64,000 bases of DNA. Source: Diphasiastrum complanatum. Its lineage: Eukaryota; Streptophyta; Lycopodiopsida; Lycopodiales; Lycopodiaceae. A program made the position numbers and the translations under genes. Below are positions 42,941-58,911 of this stretch, in pieces (the first letter of the stretch is position 1; each line of letters begins with the position of its first letter). The notes below the pieces were generated by a model, which saw nothing but the letters and a program-made list of their open reading frames with translations, made no database searches and had not been told where the DNA came from. The stretch is from positions 25,739,803 through 25,803,802 of the forward strand of contig CM055108.1 of NCBI GenBank assembly GCA_029204225.1, given 5' to 3'.

Positions 42941-45105
42941 AGAGATGGGGACCTCGGAATATCCTCAAAAATTTGTGACTATGAAATCCCACTATTTTTT
43001 GAATTTAGCAATCTAGGAAATTGATGGAAATCTTATATGGGTATGTCCATTGTTGGAGCAAGCCTATATGTTGATTCCCAGTAGTTGGATGCCGATAACG
43101 TCAATGTTTGAAGACTTATAATAAATTCTTTTAATATGATGACTATAATTTAGCTAATAAAAAATAGTTTCGTTTAATGCAATATTCTTTAATAAGGCTA
43201 GGGAATATAAGAACCGCCAATCTTTGATAATTGCATGATTTTAGAAAGCAACATTTTTTAGATGAAAAATTTTAGAAGGCATGAATTTTTAAAAGCCAGC
43301 ATCCATTGAAATATGTGGGATATCAATTGGAAACTGATGGATATTTGGGATTTTAACATTTAGTGAGGGCCTAGGAATGGACCTTGAAATACTTCCTTTA
43401 ATTTGAGGGCTATAACGAGGCTTAGACAGATTATCGATAATTTTGAAATCTCTATCCATTTCCATGGCATTTTCAAAAAGGATAGAGAAGTGGGTGACGT
43501 ACTTGCCGCCTTTGTCTCCTCCTTTGTATGGTTGATCCTCTTCACCCTCTTTATCCTCCTCACTTTTAATTGTTCCTCTTGCTATTACTTACTTTAGTTT
43601 CCTACTCTTGCTCTTCCTCCCCCTCCTCTTACTCTTTGCTCCCTCCTTGCTCCTATTAGTCTTGTTCTCCTTGCAAAATCAAGTGGTAAGCTCAAGAAGA
43701 AAAATGAAGGTGGAGGATGGAGGTTTTCTAATCATTGGAGGTAAGGTAATATCTTTCTCCATCTCTTTTTCTCACTCTGTCTCCTCTCACATCTTACTTT
43801 CCCATAATAATTCTAGTCTAGTTCTTTTAACTCCACTTTTTTTATGTAGGTTTTTCTTAGGCATAGGAGGCGGTGAATCTGCAAAGGATTCTTGAGCTAA
43901 CAGAGAAGTCATAACGGCTGTCGGAACAGGCCGATCTTCGGGCTTTAGTTTAGTAGCACATATTTCGATAGTTATTTCGATGGCTGATTTTCCATTCATC
44001 AGATGATTTAGGACATTGTGCTTTGTTGTAGATCCAAATCTTTTGTTGAACTAGATTTCCAGCTGGTCAGAATGGCCATCGAAATAGGCAGATCTCTTTG
44101 ATTCGGTATAGCGTCCCCTATTTCGATGGCTATTCCAAAGCCAGTTCATTCCAAGCTATAGATCAAAGATGTTTTATAGTATCGATATTAGTGTATTTGT
44201 TGTAGATCCAAATATTATGTTGGAGATCCAGATTTCCTAAAGGTTGGAATAGGCGGATCTCTTTAATTCAATATATTGGACCCTAATTTTGATGGCTATT
44301 CTGAAGCCAATTCCTTTCAAGATATTGTAGATCCAAGCTTTTACATAGTATCTATATTAGTTTTATTTGTTGCAGATCTAGATCCAATACACTTTTGAGA
44401 TCTATGCATCTTTGAAATTCTTTGTGTCAATTTAGCTTTTGCTTTGAGTGGATTTGATTTTTTCAAATGTTTTTTGTAAGGTTTAGATGTCGCAAGAATT
44501 TTTATTGCGGTAATATACTTAAGAACTTCAATATTGGTTTTTGTTTTGCTAGTTTGTATGATGATTTCTGGGCCAGTGACCATCAGAGCAGTTGAGGCGC
44601 ACATTCGATAGCAAATCCCAGCTACTGATAGGATCAGAATGGAAGTCGGAATGCACGATGCTATTTTCAACAGTATACCATTGTCTATTCTTACGTCTAT
44701 TTTGACCTTGAAGTTTTTTTTTTTTACAAATCTTTAAGCTTTCAAATGATACATCTGTGAATCTTCTGATAGATTTGTTTAGCTTAGGTGTTTTTTGGGC
44801 AGATTTTTCAATTCTGATGTAATCATCTATTTTTACCCATGAATGAATAGTTAGCTAGTTTCTTTCGTACTTGTTAGTTAATTGGTTATTTAACTAGCTT
44901 CATTCATACTTGTTAGCTAGTTTGCTTTTGCCTATTAGTTTATGTTTCTTCAATGCCATATTGGCTAGCTCCATGATATTATAAGGGTTAATTTCATGCT
45001 ATTCATTTAGGCTGAGGGTTTTTTGGGGTCCATGCTTATTAATTTCACTCCATTAGTTTATGTTTCATGTTGTTAGGTTTCAAGCTTATAAGATTTGATG
45101 TTGCT
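42941..45105. other. No gene recognised; one 180-base tandem duplication
   Basis: Open frames of 60-110 codons here lack family features. From about 44020 to 44390 an imperfect unit of about 180 bases occurs twice, recognisable by GGCAGATCTCTTTGATTC / GGCGGATCTCTTTAATTC and TTTCGATGGCTATTC / TTTGATGGCTATTC. The string CGTACTTGTTAGTTA / CATACTTGTTAGCTA near 44870-44930 is also doubled. Confidence 0.5.
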
Positions 45106-45107
45106 CA

Positions 45108-48184
<3,077 letters not shown>

Positions 48185-48758
48185 TGAGATCAACACTAAG
48201 TCCACAATGACAGAAACTCGCCCTTCTCTCTCTCTCCTTTCTCTCTCACAAAAAGTATAAGAACATTCAATCCCAATAAGCATGAAAGCCAACAACTAGC
48301 AAACACTAAGAAAGCATAAGAGATGGAGGAAGAAAGATAGAGAGCAAGGACATTCTTGATCCATTCCATAAGAGGGCCAACCTGCTTGTATTAAAATGAA
48401 GAGAGAACATGTACAATGATTTAAAATTACCACTTATATAGTGGATTGAAGGGTCTTGGCCTCAATTCCGCCTCCCTAACTTTTCAAATTTGAAAATGAG
48501 TGGGAATCCATTCAATAATTGGAATGGACCAATTTGAAATTGAATTTTGCAGGGAACCCCTATTCTATTCACTAACTTGACTTTTGGGCCTTGCGATGTT
48601 AAAAGTCTCGCGAAAAGTCCTAAAGTCCTTTTATTAACTTTCTAATTAATCAAATCTCTATGTGATCATCGGGTTGGACTTACACACGTAGGGTGCCAAA
48701 TCCCTCTCACTTATTAACTAGGGTTAGGATTACCTTGGGATCCACAAACCCTCCAACA
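48185..48758 (-). repeat. Solo LTR of the TGTTGGAGGG family, copy A
   Basis: Read on the reverse strand it begins TGTTGGAGGGTTTGTGGATC at 48758 and follows copies B and C: CACTTATTAACTAGGGTTAG, then the GGACTTTAGGACTTTT block, then the CAAGTTAGTGAATA block, then a CT-rich stretch. The distal end is less well preserved. Confidence 0.8.
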
Positions 48759-49802
48759 GTATCCCCCACCAAAACTGGTCGTGGTCCCATGACACCTCGC
48801 GAGATTTTTGACTTGGGGCTTTGGTTGGGCTCTCTTCGCACCTCGCTCCCTGAATTCCAGGCGCTCCAAATCTCATTAAGGGTAGCCCTACACTTTGCCA
48901 GAGTCATTTCCTTAACATTTGACTAAATTTTTACACGTAATTCCTGACAGGCGAAAAATGCGAAAAAGACAACATTGTATTTTTACACGAGATTTCGGAC
49001 AAGTGACAAATGTCTGGATTGTAGAGAGAGAAAATGTGACACTATTGTCAAACTCCGTGTATTTCTACAGACTGTGTAAAAACACTTGTAAATCTGCAAA
49101 CTGTGTAAAGACACGGGAAAATCCACAGAACTGGATAAACAATGGATGAGGATTAAAATTGATTAGTCGATTAGTAAGAAAACAAACATCACAAGTAGAC
49201 TATTAGTAAAGGTCGCCCTCCTTCAAAATGAATCTAGCACCAATGCTTTCACCAAAATGAAGATATTTGGATCATCAACTAAGCTCTTTGACTTGGCTCT
49301 AATACCATGTCAAATTTCAAAGTTTTAGGACTGAATCAGATCTACAAATGATCATAAAGAGTGATTGGTAGCTTGAGATCTTGATCTACATCAAGACTAG
49401 CTTCCAAATCAAGCTTCTAGTTGACAATTATTGTGATTCCAAGCAAGAACAATTAAGAAATGATGATCCATGGCTTCACACGTGTGAAGTATAGCTATTG
49501 TACACACCAAGATTGCTTCACAAACCAATGTTTCTCAACATTAGGTTCACAATGGATCCATCGTGGATCAAGTACATAATCACCATAATCTCTCTCTTAG
49601 TTGCATCCAGCACGTGTGGGATAGCTCATTGTACTCATCCATATCCATTTTGGATAAGATCTACCAAGTTTGCCACATCATCCATTGGTGGTTTGTGTTG
49701 ACCTTCTAGATTCCTACAATCTAGGACCTAACTCCTATAATTTAGGAGATGTCATATTTGACTCAAATGAAAGCTAAGCAAAATGGATCTAAATATTACA
49801 AG
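48759..49802. other. No gene recognised
   Basis: Contains short open frames without family features and a CACATGTGTGGA repeat pair at about 49806-49840. The stretch 49270-49330 (TTTGACTTGGCTCTAATACC) resembles the primer-site neighbourhood of an LTR element, but no LTR border could be fixed. Confidence 0.3.
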
Positions 49803-52800
49803 TCATTTCACATGTGTGGACAGGTCCTCACATGTGTGGATTTCAAGGAATTTATGCAAGTAGTCCTTAAACGCAAACTGCATCACTTGTTCAAAGTATA
49901 AATGATTATCATTCCCACAAGGAGCATCATAAAGAGCTATTCTGTCATTATTGGTGAGATATAAAGATTTATCTTTGAACTCTAGCAAAATGGAAGTGTA
50001 AAGCTAGTTGTCTGATGACATTTCTAGGTAGGTGACCAGTACCACCATTGAGAATGGTACAAATAAACACCAAGAAAGATATTCAGACAATTCAACCAAG
50101 AAATCCAGATTCCAGAGAAGAGTAAGAACTCGGAATGATTAGGCATCCCCACAATATTAAGATCACATGCTTCACCGTTTAGATCTAAACTTAGCCAAAA
50201 CAAGAATGCCACCAGGCCAAACGATTGCTGTAGGCAATGCTTACAATGGACTATGTCGACCCTCAACAGTCTTCATAAACTTGTTACTCACTTATTTAGA
50301 TACAGCAGTTCCAAACACAACATACTTCGATGAATTACTGGGTTCAGTTCTAATTATAAATCCATGCATAGCATAGAATCCTTTATTCTGCAGAATCACC
50401 ATGAACTAGGATCAGTTAGAGTAGACAATAACAACGAGGGTGTGATTCATTCCACAAAGAATTAGAAAACTCAGCATAAAGTTCTTGAGAAACCAAAACT
50501 GTCTGTCATTCACTCCTTCAGATTCCTGTGAAAATACAGTCTACATATACATTGTTGGTAGATCATTGCATTGACTCAAGCGGGCTAGATTTCCATACAG
50601 ACAAAATTACATTCGAATCCAGGCGGACAACTTCTTATTCGAAGCCAGAATTTACCAACTAGCACATTCCATGCATACTGGACAGACATACTTCTATTCA
50701 AACCCAGGCAGACATAATTCTATTCAAATCTGGACAGATAGAATTCTATTCGAATCCAGTCAGACAATGATGGCCCTGTGAATTCCTAGTGCAGATGTGT
50801 CTTTCCTCTCTATTGACACTTATCACCAACTATCAGAAACTTACAGATTCGGCTGTCAGACAAATATTTGTTCTACCGAAGAAATGTTTGAGCTGACCAG
50901 TGAACATTCACACTGATGTACGTACGTGGCAGGTGACTGGCCAGGTGTAGCTTTTTCATGTTTTGCATAAGGCTGGATGAATGACAGACAAAGCACACAT
51001 AGACTAAGCCCATTTAGAACTTCAATAATTCGTTTATGGGCCTTCAAATCTTCCAATGGAGGTCCTGCTACATGACTACACAGATATGTCTTCAAAAAGA
51101 TGTAATCATGAATAGGTTGCAGTAATGGCCTTCAAGGTAGCGATCTTCAACTGGATGAGAAGGTATGCTTGATAGAATAAAGTTTAGATGTGCGTGTAAC
51201 AGCAAACCCTCAAACCTTCAGCATTCAAATAGTCAGTATTCAGAGAATTGACATGCAGAGCTTCTTCAAAAACTTGTTAACAGGCCTTTAAATATTCGGA
51301 TCTCAAATGATAATCATGTGACTGAGTTACAAACGCGACCGTCAAGGTCTTCGAATTAAAACCTTTCGGACTCCCTTCAATAGTTAGAAAGCTAACTCGT
51401 CCCACAGGTCAACAATCGTGAAGAACAAGGACCAACATGGCCGAACATGGCCGATAGAAAGAGATAACTACCAGCTAAGCATTCCTTCAATAACATACGA
51501 AGAGCGAACGGCCATCTCAGAGACTTCAACAATTCCAGAAGTCATTAGTTGTATAAACTAGCTAATAAATACCATTGATAATTGTCAGACAGCTGAATAC
51601 TTCTGGTGTAAATAAGTGGGTTGGAACGAGCAGTAATTAAATAATGATGAGCGTTGTTTAGTCTCGAAGGAAAATGTGTCGTTCAGATTATCTGCTCATT
51701 CGATCAGAGAGACAAATAGCAGCACATGCCATTTGATAAGTAACGCTTCCAAACATCGAAAGTTTGGGACTCAAAATGGCCGCTTCTGACATGCCTGTTA
51801 TTATAGAAAGTAGAAACCTTGGTCTGATTTCTGAACGGCTTAGTAAGATAAAATTATGTTCGTTTGTTCTGCAATCTAAGATGGGTGAGAAGGCGCAACT
51901 ACAGATAGAGGTTCTGACCCTTGAAATAAGAATGAGTAGTAAAGCATTCTGATCTCTCGAATAACTGCAAACTTAGAATCCAATAGCTCAAATGGAGTCA
52001 CGGATGTCTGAGCAAAAAACACTCAAAGAAGAATTGTTCGCTTCGAATTGGCTTGAACTGACTCAAATTTCATAATGTCCGAATGCCAGGCAGGCGCACA
52101 TGTGGACGAATCCCAGCATGTGCTTTGATGGCACGTTGACGATTGCCTGATGTGCCTACGAATTACCGCTGAGGAATAGCCATAGTAACTACTCTGTCTG
52201 ATAACTCATAATGCACAATTTGTTGATGCAGGCCTTCTAGCATATCCACCCTTTTTAAATAGCATGATGGTATTGCTCAAAGTTTGCACCCTTCAACCCT
52301 TTTGAGATGGCAGTTCGCTCTTCGTATGTTATTGAAGGAGTGCTTACCTGGTAGTTATCTGTTTCTATCGGCCATGTTGGTCATTGTTCTTCACGATTGT
52401 TGACCTGTGGGACGAGTTAGCTTTCTAACTATTGAAGGGAGTCCGAAAGGTTTTAATTCGAAGACCTCGGTGGTCGCGTTTGTAACTCAGTCACATGATT
52501 ATCATTTGAGATCCGAATATTTAAATTCCTGTTAACGGGTTTTTGAAGAAGCTCTGCATGTCAATTCTCTGAATACTGACTATTCGAATGCTGAAGGTTC
52601 GAGGGTCTGCTCTTACACGCACATCCGAACTTTATTCTATCAAGCATACCTTCTCATCCATTCGAAGATCGCTGTAGCAGGACCTCCATTGGAAGATTTG
52701 AAAGTTATAAACGAACTATTGAAGTTCTAAATGGGTTTAGTCTATGTGTGCTTTATTGTCTCTCATTCGATGCTGCATTTCCAGACAGACAAAATTACAT

Positions 52801-54263
52801 TCGAATCCAGGCAGACAACTTCTTATTCAAAGCCAGACTTTACCAGCTAGCGCATTTCCACGCATACTAGGCAGACAGAATTCTATTTAAACCCAGGTAG
52901 ACAGAATTCTATTCGAATATGGACAGACAAAATTCGAGTCGAATCCAGTCAGACAGCGATGGCCATGTGAATTCCTAGTGCAGATGTGTCTTTCCTCTCT
53001 ATTGACACTTATCACCAACTATCAGAAACTTACAGATTCGGCTGTCAGACAAATATTTGTTCTACCGAAGAAATGTTTGAGCTGACCAGTCAACATTCAC
53101 ACTGATGTACGTGGCAGGTGACTGGCCACGTGTAGCATTTTTATGTTTTGCATAATGTTGGACGTAGTCCAGAACGTACGTCGTCCTCCTAATGAAGGTT
53201 GAACCTTGTCTTTAAGGTATTGAAGGGTAACTTTTCTAGGAACTGGTGACGAGAAGTTCCCACCATTGGTCTCCAGAACAACATGCTTATTTCCAGGTGG
53301 CAGAGGCAGCGTTTCACACCAAAGTCTCTGTAAGTAATAGTAAACCATTGGGTACCTCACCAAATATGACGTTTCAGATCTTATGGGTGTGCTTTCTCAA
53401 ACACATATATAAGCAGAGCCCACGCTCATTTTTAATTAATTAATTCATTGTTCTGCATGGTAGAAAGCAGGAGTAGAGCGTTTGCTGTTTTCTCTTCTGT
53501 CTGAGCTATTATGGCAGAAAAAAATACTGTCTACTGTCTTAATTCGGCTTGCATCAATGTAGTGATTCGCCAACAATGTATATGTAGATTGTATTTTCAC
53601 AAGAATCTGAAGAAGTGGGTGACAGACACTTTCGGTTTCTCAAGAACGTTATACTAAGTTTTCTAATTCTTGTGGAATGAATTACACCCGTGTTGTTATT
53701 GTCTATTCTGACTGATCCTAGCAAATTCATGGTGATTTTGCAGAATAAAGGATTATGCTATATATGGATTTATAATTAGAACTGAACCCAATAATTCATC
53801 GAACTATGTTGTGTTTGGAACTGCTTTATCAGAATAAGTGAGTAGCAAGTTTATGAAGACTGTTGAGGGTCGACATAGTCCATTGTAAGCATTGCCTGCA
53901 GTAATCGTTTGGCCTTGTGACATCCTTGTTTTGGCTAAGTTCAGATGTAAACGGTGAAGCATGTGATCTTAATACTATGGGGATGTCTAATCATTCTGAG
54001 TTCTTACTCTTCTCTGGAATCTGGATTTCTTGGTTGAACTGTCTGAATATCTTTCTTGGTGTTTGTTTGTACCATTCTCAATGACGGTGCTGGCCGCCTA
54101 CCCAGAAATGTTATTAGACAACCAGCTTTACACTTCCATTTCACTAGACTTCAAAGATAAATCTTTATATCTCACCAATAATGACAGAATACCTGTTTAT
54201 GATGCTCTCCGTGGGAACAATAATCATTTATACTACACTTTTACTGAGATTTTGGTTTGGTAA
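49803..54263. repeat. 4.4 kb nested inverted repeat
   Basis: Outer arms 49880-50590 and 53540-54240 are inverted copies (for example ACATATACATTGTTGG at about 50545 and CCAACAATGTATATGT at about 53570). Inner arms 50960-51515 and 52300-52770 are also inverted copies (GTCCCACAGGTCAACAATCG and complement). The blocks between, 50585-50990 and 52785-53160, are instead direct repeats (CTATCAGAAACTTACAGATT in both). The central spacer is about 51515-52300. The outer arms share an open phrase FKDKSLYLTNNDRI of unknown family. The structure resembles an element that inserted in, or was duplicated with, an inverted copy of itself. Confidence 0.8.
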
Positions 54264-54269
54264 GTTGCG

Positions 54270-54963
54270 ACAATCCCATGAGAGCGATAGCATATCTGAG
54301 AATTCAGCATGTATGGAAGATCCACATCTAACTCTAACATCCATTAATCCTAAGCATTAAACACTACATCCATTAACCTTACGATCCACAATGAGATAGA
54401 TATTTGCTTATCTCTCTCTCTCCCTCTCTCTCTCACAAAAAGCTTAAGAAATAACAATTCCAATAACATTCAGATCTAACAATTAGCAAAATACAACAAA
54501 AGCATGAGAGATGGAGGAAAGGAGGAACATTCACAAGTCCATTCCATAAGAGAGCCAATCTGCTTATATTGAAATGAAGATTTGAACATGAGGAGCAACT
54601 CGAGTAAGCCCCTATTTATAGTGGAGAGGAGGGCCTTGGCCTCAAAATACTATTGGCCCATTTCTACTTCCCTAACTATTCGAACTTTAAAAATAGAGTG
54701 GGAACTCATTCAATAATTGGAGGGAACCAATTTGAATTTGAATTTGAACCAATTTTGGTGGTCCCAACTTTATTCACTAACTTGACATTTAGGCCCTGCG
54801 ACATTAAAAGTCCTGCAAAAAAGGCCTAAAGTCCTTTTATTAACTTTCTAATTATCAAATAACTATGTGATCATCGGGTTGGACTTACACACATAGGGTG
54901 CCTGATCCCTCTCACTTATTAGCTAGGGTTAGAGTTGCCTCGGGATCCACAAACCCTCCAACA
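54270..54963 (-). repeat. LTR of the TGTTGGAGGG family, copy B
   Basis: On the reverse strand it starts TGTTGGAGGGTTTGTGGATC at 54963 and runs to about 54270, including ATTAATGGATGTTAGAGTTA and GCTATCGCTCTCATGGGA, which match the end of copy C. It abuts the nested inverted repeat. Confidence 0.85.
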
Positions 54964-55865
54964 TTTGTTCAGATATGCTGCTGGCTTACATTAATCCTTC
55001 TGCTTGCGCAATCTCTAGCGATCTCAATGACCTCCATCTCTTTATGATAATGCCACAGCCGCAGGAGAAGAATTAGAAGCCTTAAGCTTGCGGTGTCTGT
55101 CTCTCTCTCTATCTCTAGATTCCTTTCTGGCGGGATTTATATAATAAAAGGTGGGGTTTTGGACCATGCAACGTGATCGTAACTGCCATGTGGAACAATT
55201 CGGGAAGGTGCCCTAATTCGTGTGGCAATGGTGGGAAATATTCTGTTTTCTCTCAAATGTGTTTTTCTTAGAAATCGGTAAGACGTCTGGTTCATCTTTA
55301 TAATTAGGTGTGCGTACTCACACTTCGAGATGATAACAAAGACACAACATGAATTATGAAGCCACCAACTAGCTCTCTCCTCTCAAAAATAGTCCGGGAC
55401 ACTTTGGAGGCCACTTAGACCGTGTCTAATTGGACTCGCCAGTTGCAAAGCCAATTGTTTACAGTCATCATCAATAGAATGGTGGGCAATAGTAACCAAA
55501 GCACGCAAAACATTGGAGGAGTAGTTAAGGTGGAGAGCATAGGAGGTTGAAACTAGGTTGCGAGCAAGGCATAGTTGGTCAATTGCACCAAGCTAAAAAT
55601 AAGCGCGTATGCCACATGGTATAAACCTCAAATATGTCCAAGTATGTTTAAAAACGATTCTAAAGTTAAGTCTAGCAATTTGTGTTGGCTAGGACAGAAA
55701 TTTCTATCACACTAGTGCTCTAACCTCACTCGTTGCACCATCGATGACATCTTGGAGCCATGTGTTGTCTATTTAGTCTCGGCCTACTAATTGATGTACA
55801 ATGTATGGTTGTGCATAATTTGAAAGTAGAAGAAAACAAGGGCTACGCACCTTTCTAGATTTAGG
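54964..55865. other. No gene recognised
   Basis: Unique-looking sequence. A short CT run lies at about 55100-55120. No ORF of interest. Confidence 0.35.
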
Positions 55866-57357
55866 AGTGTTGGTTACCTTTAACTCTTTCATGATCTCTC
55901 TCTCTCTCCTTCTTTCTCTCTCTCCCTCTCTCTCTCACACACACACACTCAGTATGAAACATAACTAGGCAATAACACATAAATTAAGATCCTACAAATT
56001 AAAGTAGCATGAATAAATTAAAATACTACGCATTAGAGTAGCATGAACTAGTAAGCATGAAACACAAATATAGACACTACGAATTAAATCCACGCAAAAT
56101 CCAGAAACTTATCCGCGTGGATACCGCATGGATATAAATTTTTTTTTATCCACGCGGTATCCACGGCCTCAACTCTCTGGATTTCACGTGGATAAAGCAA
56201 ATTTTGCAAGGATTATCCACGCGTGGATAATTATCCACGCGGTATCCATGCAGTATCCACTCGAAAGCCGAGCCTTTTCTATTTAAATTTTACTATGGCG
56301 CGTGGATTATCCACGCGAAATTAGAATTCCTATTTCCGGCTCTGGGTGTCGGAGGTTTGCCCGGTTGCCGGTAGTCGGACTTGGCGTGGATTATCCACGC
56401 GTGGATAATCCACGCATTTTGAATTTCATGACATCCGGCCAATCTGCTGCCGGAAATGACATTTGCATGGAACATCCACGCATGGATAATCCACGCGCCC
56501 GTATCCACGCGTATATCCACGCCTATCCACGGCTATATCCACACAAGAAAACATTTGCCCGTGCAACCTCCTTTGTATTGTGCGTGCATATTTGCATGGA
56601 TATTTGCTACATGTGTTCTTGTGTTAAAGTAGCATGAACTAGTAGGCATGAAACATAAATCAAGATACTACAGATTAGAGTAGCATGAACTAGTAAGCAT
56701 GAAACATAAATGAACGACATCATAGCACACGCACACGCACACACATCCTAAACCCTAAACCCTAAACACACACGGAGAGAAAATGAAAGAGAACATAGTA
56801 GAGGGCTAGTCAAAACTCTCGAACTGTACGATTATATCCTATTCCAGAATGTCACCACATGCTCCTTCCCTGCGGTGTTTGGGCTTTCTTGTGGAACTTA
56901 TCTTCCAACAAAAAACAATTGAATCACGCTTTTAATATAAGAAAACAAGGGTTACACATCGTCCTACAATTGAGTGCTGGTTAGTAGCATGAACTAGTAA
57001 GCATGAAACATAAATCAAGATACTACAGATTAGACTAGCATGAACTAGTAAGCATGAAACATAAATGAACGACATCATACTTACATGCACACGCACACAC
57101 ACATCCTAAACCCTAAATCGTAAACACACACGAAAAAGAAAATGAAAGAGAACATAGTAGAGTGCTAATCAAAAATCCCGAACCGTACGATTATATTCTA
57201 TTTTAGAATGTCAGCACATGCTCCTTCCCTATGGTGTTTGGGCTTTCTTGTGGAACTTATCTTCCAACAAGAAACAATTGAACCACGCTTTAATGTAAGA
57301 AAACAAGGGCTACACACCGTCCTAGAATTGAGTGTTGGTTACCTTTAACTCTTTCAT

Positions 57358-57434
<77 letters not shown>

Positions 57435-57597
57435 ATATGAAACATAACTAGGGAATAACACGTAAATTAAGATCCTACAAATTGAAGTAGCATGAATAAA
57501 TTAAGATATTACGCATTAGAGCAGTATGAACTAGTAAGCATGAAATATAAATTAAGATACTATAAATTAGAGTAGCATGAACTAATGTTGATTACCT

Positions 57598-57656
<59 letters not shown>

Positions 57657-57660
57657 TTGT
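55866..57660. repeat. Minisatellite array with (CT)n tracts
   Basis: A unit of about 355 bases built around AGTAGCATGAACTAGTAAGC and CATGCTCCTTCCCT(A/G)(C/T)GG occurs fully at about 56627-56983 and 56983-57340 and partly at 55820-56085 and 57425-57600. The 12-base word GTAGCATGAACT recurs many times within units. (CT)n runs lie at 55896-55935, 57358-57431 and 57603-57652. CCTAAACCCTAAACCCTAAA at 56748-56767 is a short perfect plant telomere-type tract. Confidence 0.85.
56089..56623. mobile_element. 535-base palindrome-rich insertion (cluster 4), TTAAA duplication
   Basis: It breaks a minisatellite unit: TTAAA at 56084-56088 and at 56624-56628, and joining across one copy restores the unit word. 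The interior is packed with GCGTGGATTATCCACGC dyads and TATCCACG half-sites and shares about 70 bases with 8.89-8.96 kb (inverted). It has no coding capacity, so it is a good candidate for a non-autonomous relative of the 8.8-15.5 kb element. Confidence 0.75.
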
Positions 57661-58405
57661 TTGCTCTTTGCATTTGATTGTTGTTTTGGATCCATTTGAT
57701 GGTGGTTTTTATGTAATGTGCTAAAGTACTTTTATTAGTAAGTTCACTTCCTCGGTGTTGATGGAGTGAGACTAACCTTTATTGATTGATTTGTTGGACT
57801 CAACTTGTATGTATCTTCTATACAAGCCAAGTATACTAGTACCAACCCACTAAGATCAAATAATGGTACTAATTTGTGTCTCTCTCTCAAAATTATTTTG
57901 CTATTACAACATTTGCTAAAAAAACTACAATTATGCTATATAAATAATTTATTGTTCTAAAATGTAAAATGTTACTATTAGAAAATTGAAAACTGTTCAC
58001 AACCAAGACTTGCGAAAGATGTTCAAAAACATCAAGCAATCATGATTCAAAAGTGGCATAAAAAAATCAATGGCTTCTTCGCAAAATAAGACCCAACAAC
58101 AGTATATTTAAAATAGCAGTGACTTGAATAGATGACATTATGTACAAAAGGATAAACTAGAAATGCATAAAAACATATTGTATCATAGTTACAACCTCTA
58201 CATTATTATTGTAGCATAAGAACCTCATATACCTTCTTGAGGCTCTTCATTTTTGTCAAGGTCTTGCTCTCTGTCCAATTGAGAGATATCTATATCACAG
58301 ATCACAGTTGTTTCATAACAACAAATAAAAATAGTATACAAATAATGTCTGAGAAAAGAACAAGTGAGAATTTAAAACTTACTTGTTAACCATGTAATCA
58401 GCTTC
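57661..58405. other. No gene recognised
   Basis: AT-rich. The part nearest 58405 is presumably 3' of the reverse-strand gene below. Confidence 0.35.
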
Positions 58406-58911
58406 TCATAAACCATAGTTGATTTCGAATTGGCATAAAGTGGACCTCCCACCATGCCGACGAACTAAAATTTTGGTTTTTCCATTAAGAAACGATGTCC
58501 CAACCTTTTTTGGACCATCTTCATCATCATCAATGGATGCATGGTTTGCAAACTTAATGTCTTTGATTTCTCGAAAACACAAATCAAAACCCTTTTCTGA
58601 CAGGATTCTTGAAAGGGAAATACCACCTCAATAGTAGTTGAAACGAAACACGTCACTATAAAATCTTGGCTTGTTTTCAAAACATCACAAGCCATATGAT
58701 TTAAATAGATATATGTTCCAATTTCAACATGAACATTTAATGATAAAGAGTTTAATGCTTGCAAACAAGCATACAAGCACTATGTTTTATGGATGAATGC
58801 CACCAGATAAAATCTTTCCATTGTAGTTGATTCAACAACTGTATGAAAAAATTTCAAAAATGATTCTTGTGGCCACCAGTCATTCAAATCATGCGATGCA
58901 TCAACCAGAAC
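58406..58911 (-). pseudogene. Gene E: unrecognised gene cut by an LTR
   Basis: Reading leftwards from the LTR border at 58911: VDASHDLNDWWPQESFLKFF, HTVVESTTMERFYLVAFIHK, an in-frame TAG, then CLYACLQALNSLSLNVHVEI, LNHMACDVLKTSQDFIVTCF, VFPFQESCQKRVLICVF. After a frame change at about 58578 it continues REIKDIKFANHASIDDDEDG, KVGTSFLNGKTKILVRRHGG and ends EINYGL-stop at 58406. The alternation of strands and helices is Rossmann-like, and DASHDLNDW could be a worn DPPY-type methyltransferase motif, but that is a guess. The 5' part lies beyond the LTR and was not found. Confidence 0.45.

Noticed and set aside
49803-54263. Autonomous LTR retrotransposon with two LTRs (50585-50990 and 52785-53160)
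   Set aside because: The direct repeats are only 2.2 kb apart, lack TG...CA ends, and enclose inverted arms rather than gag or pol.
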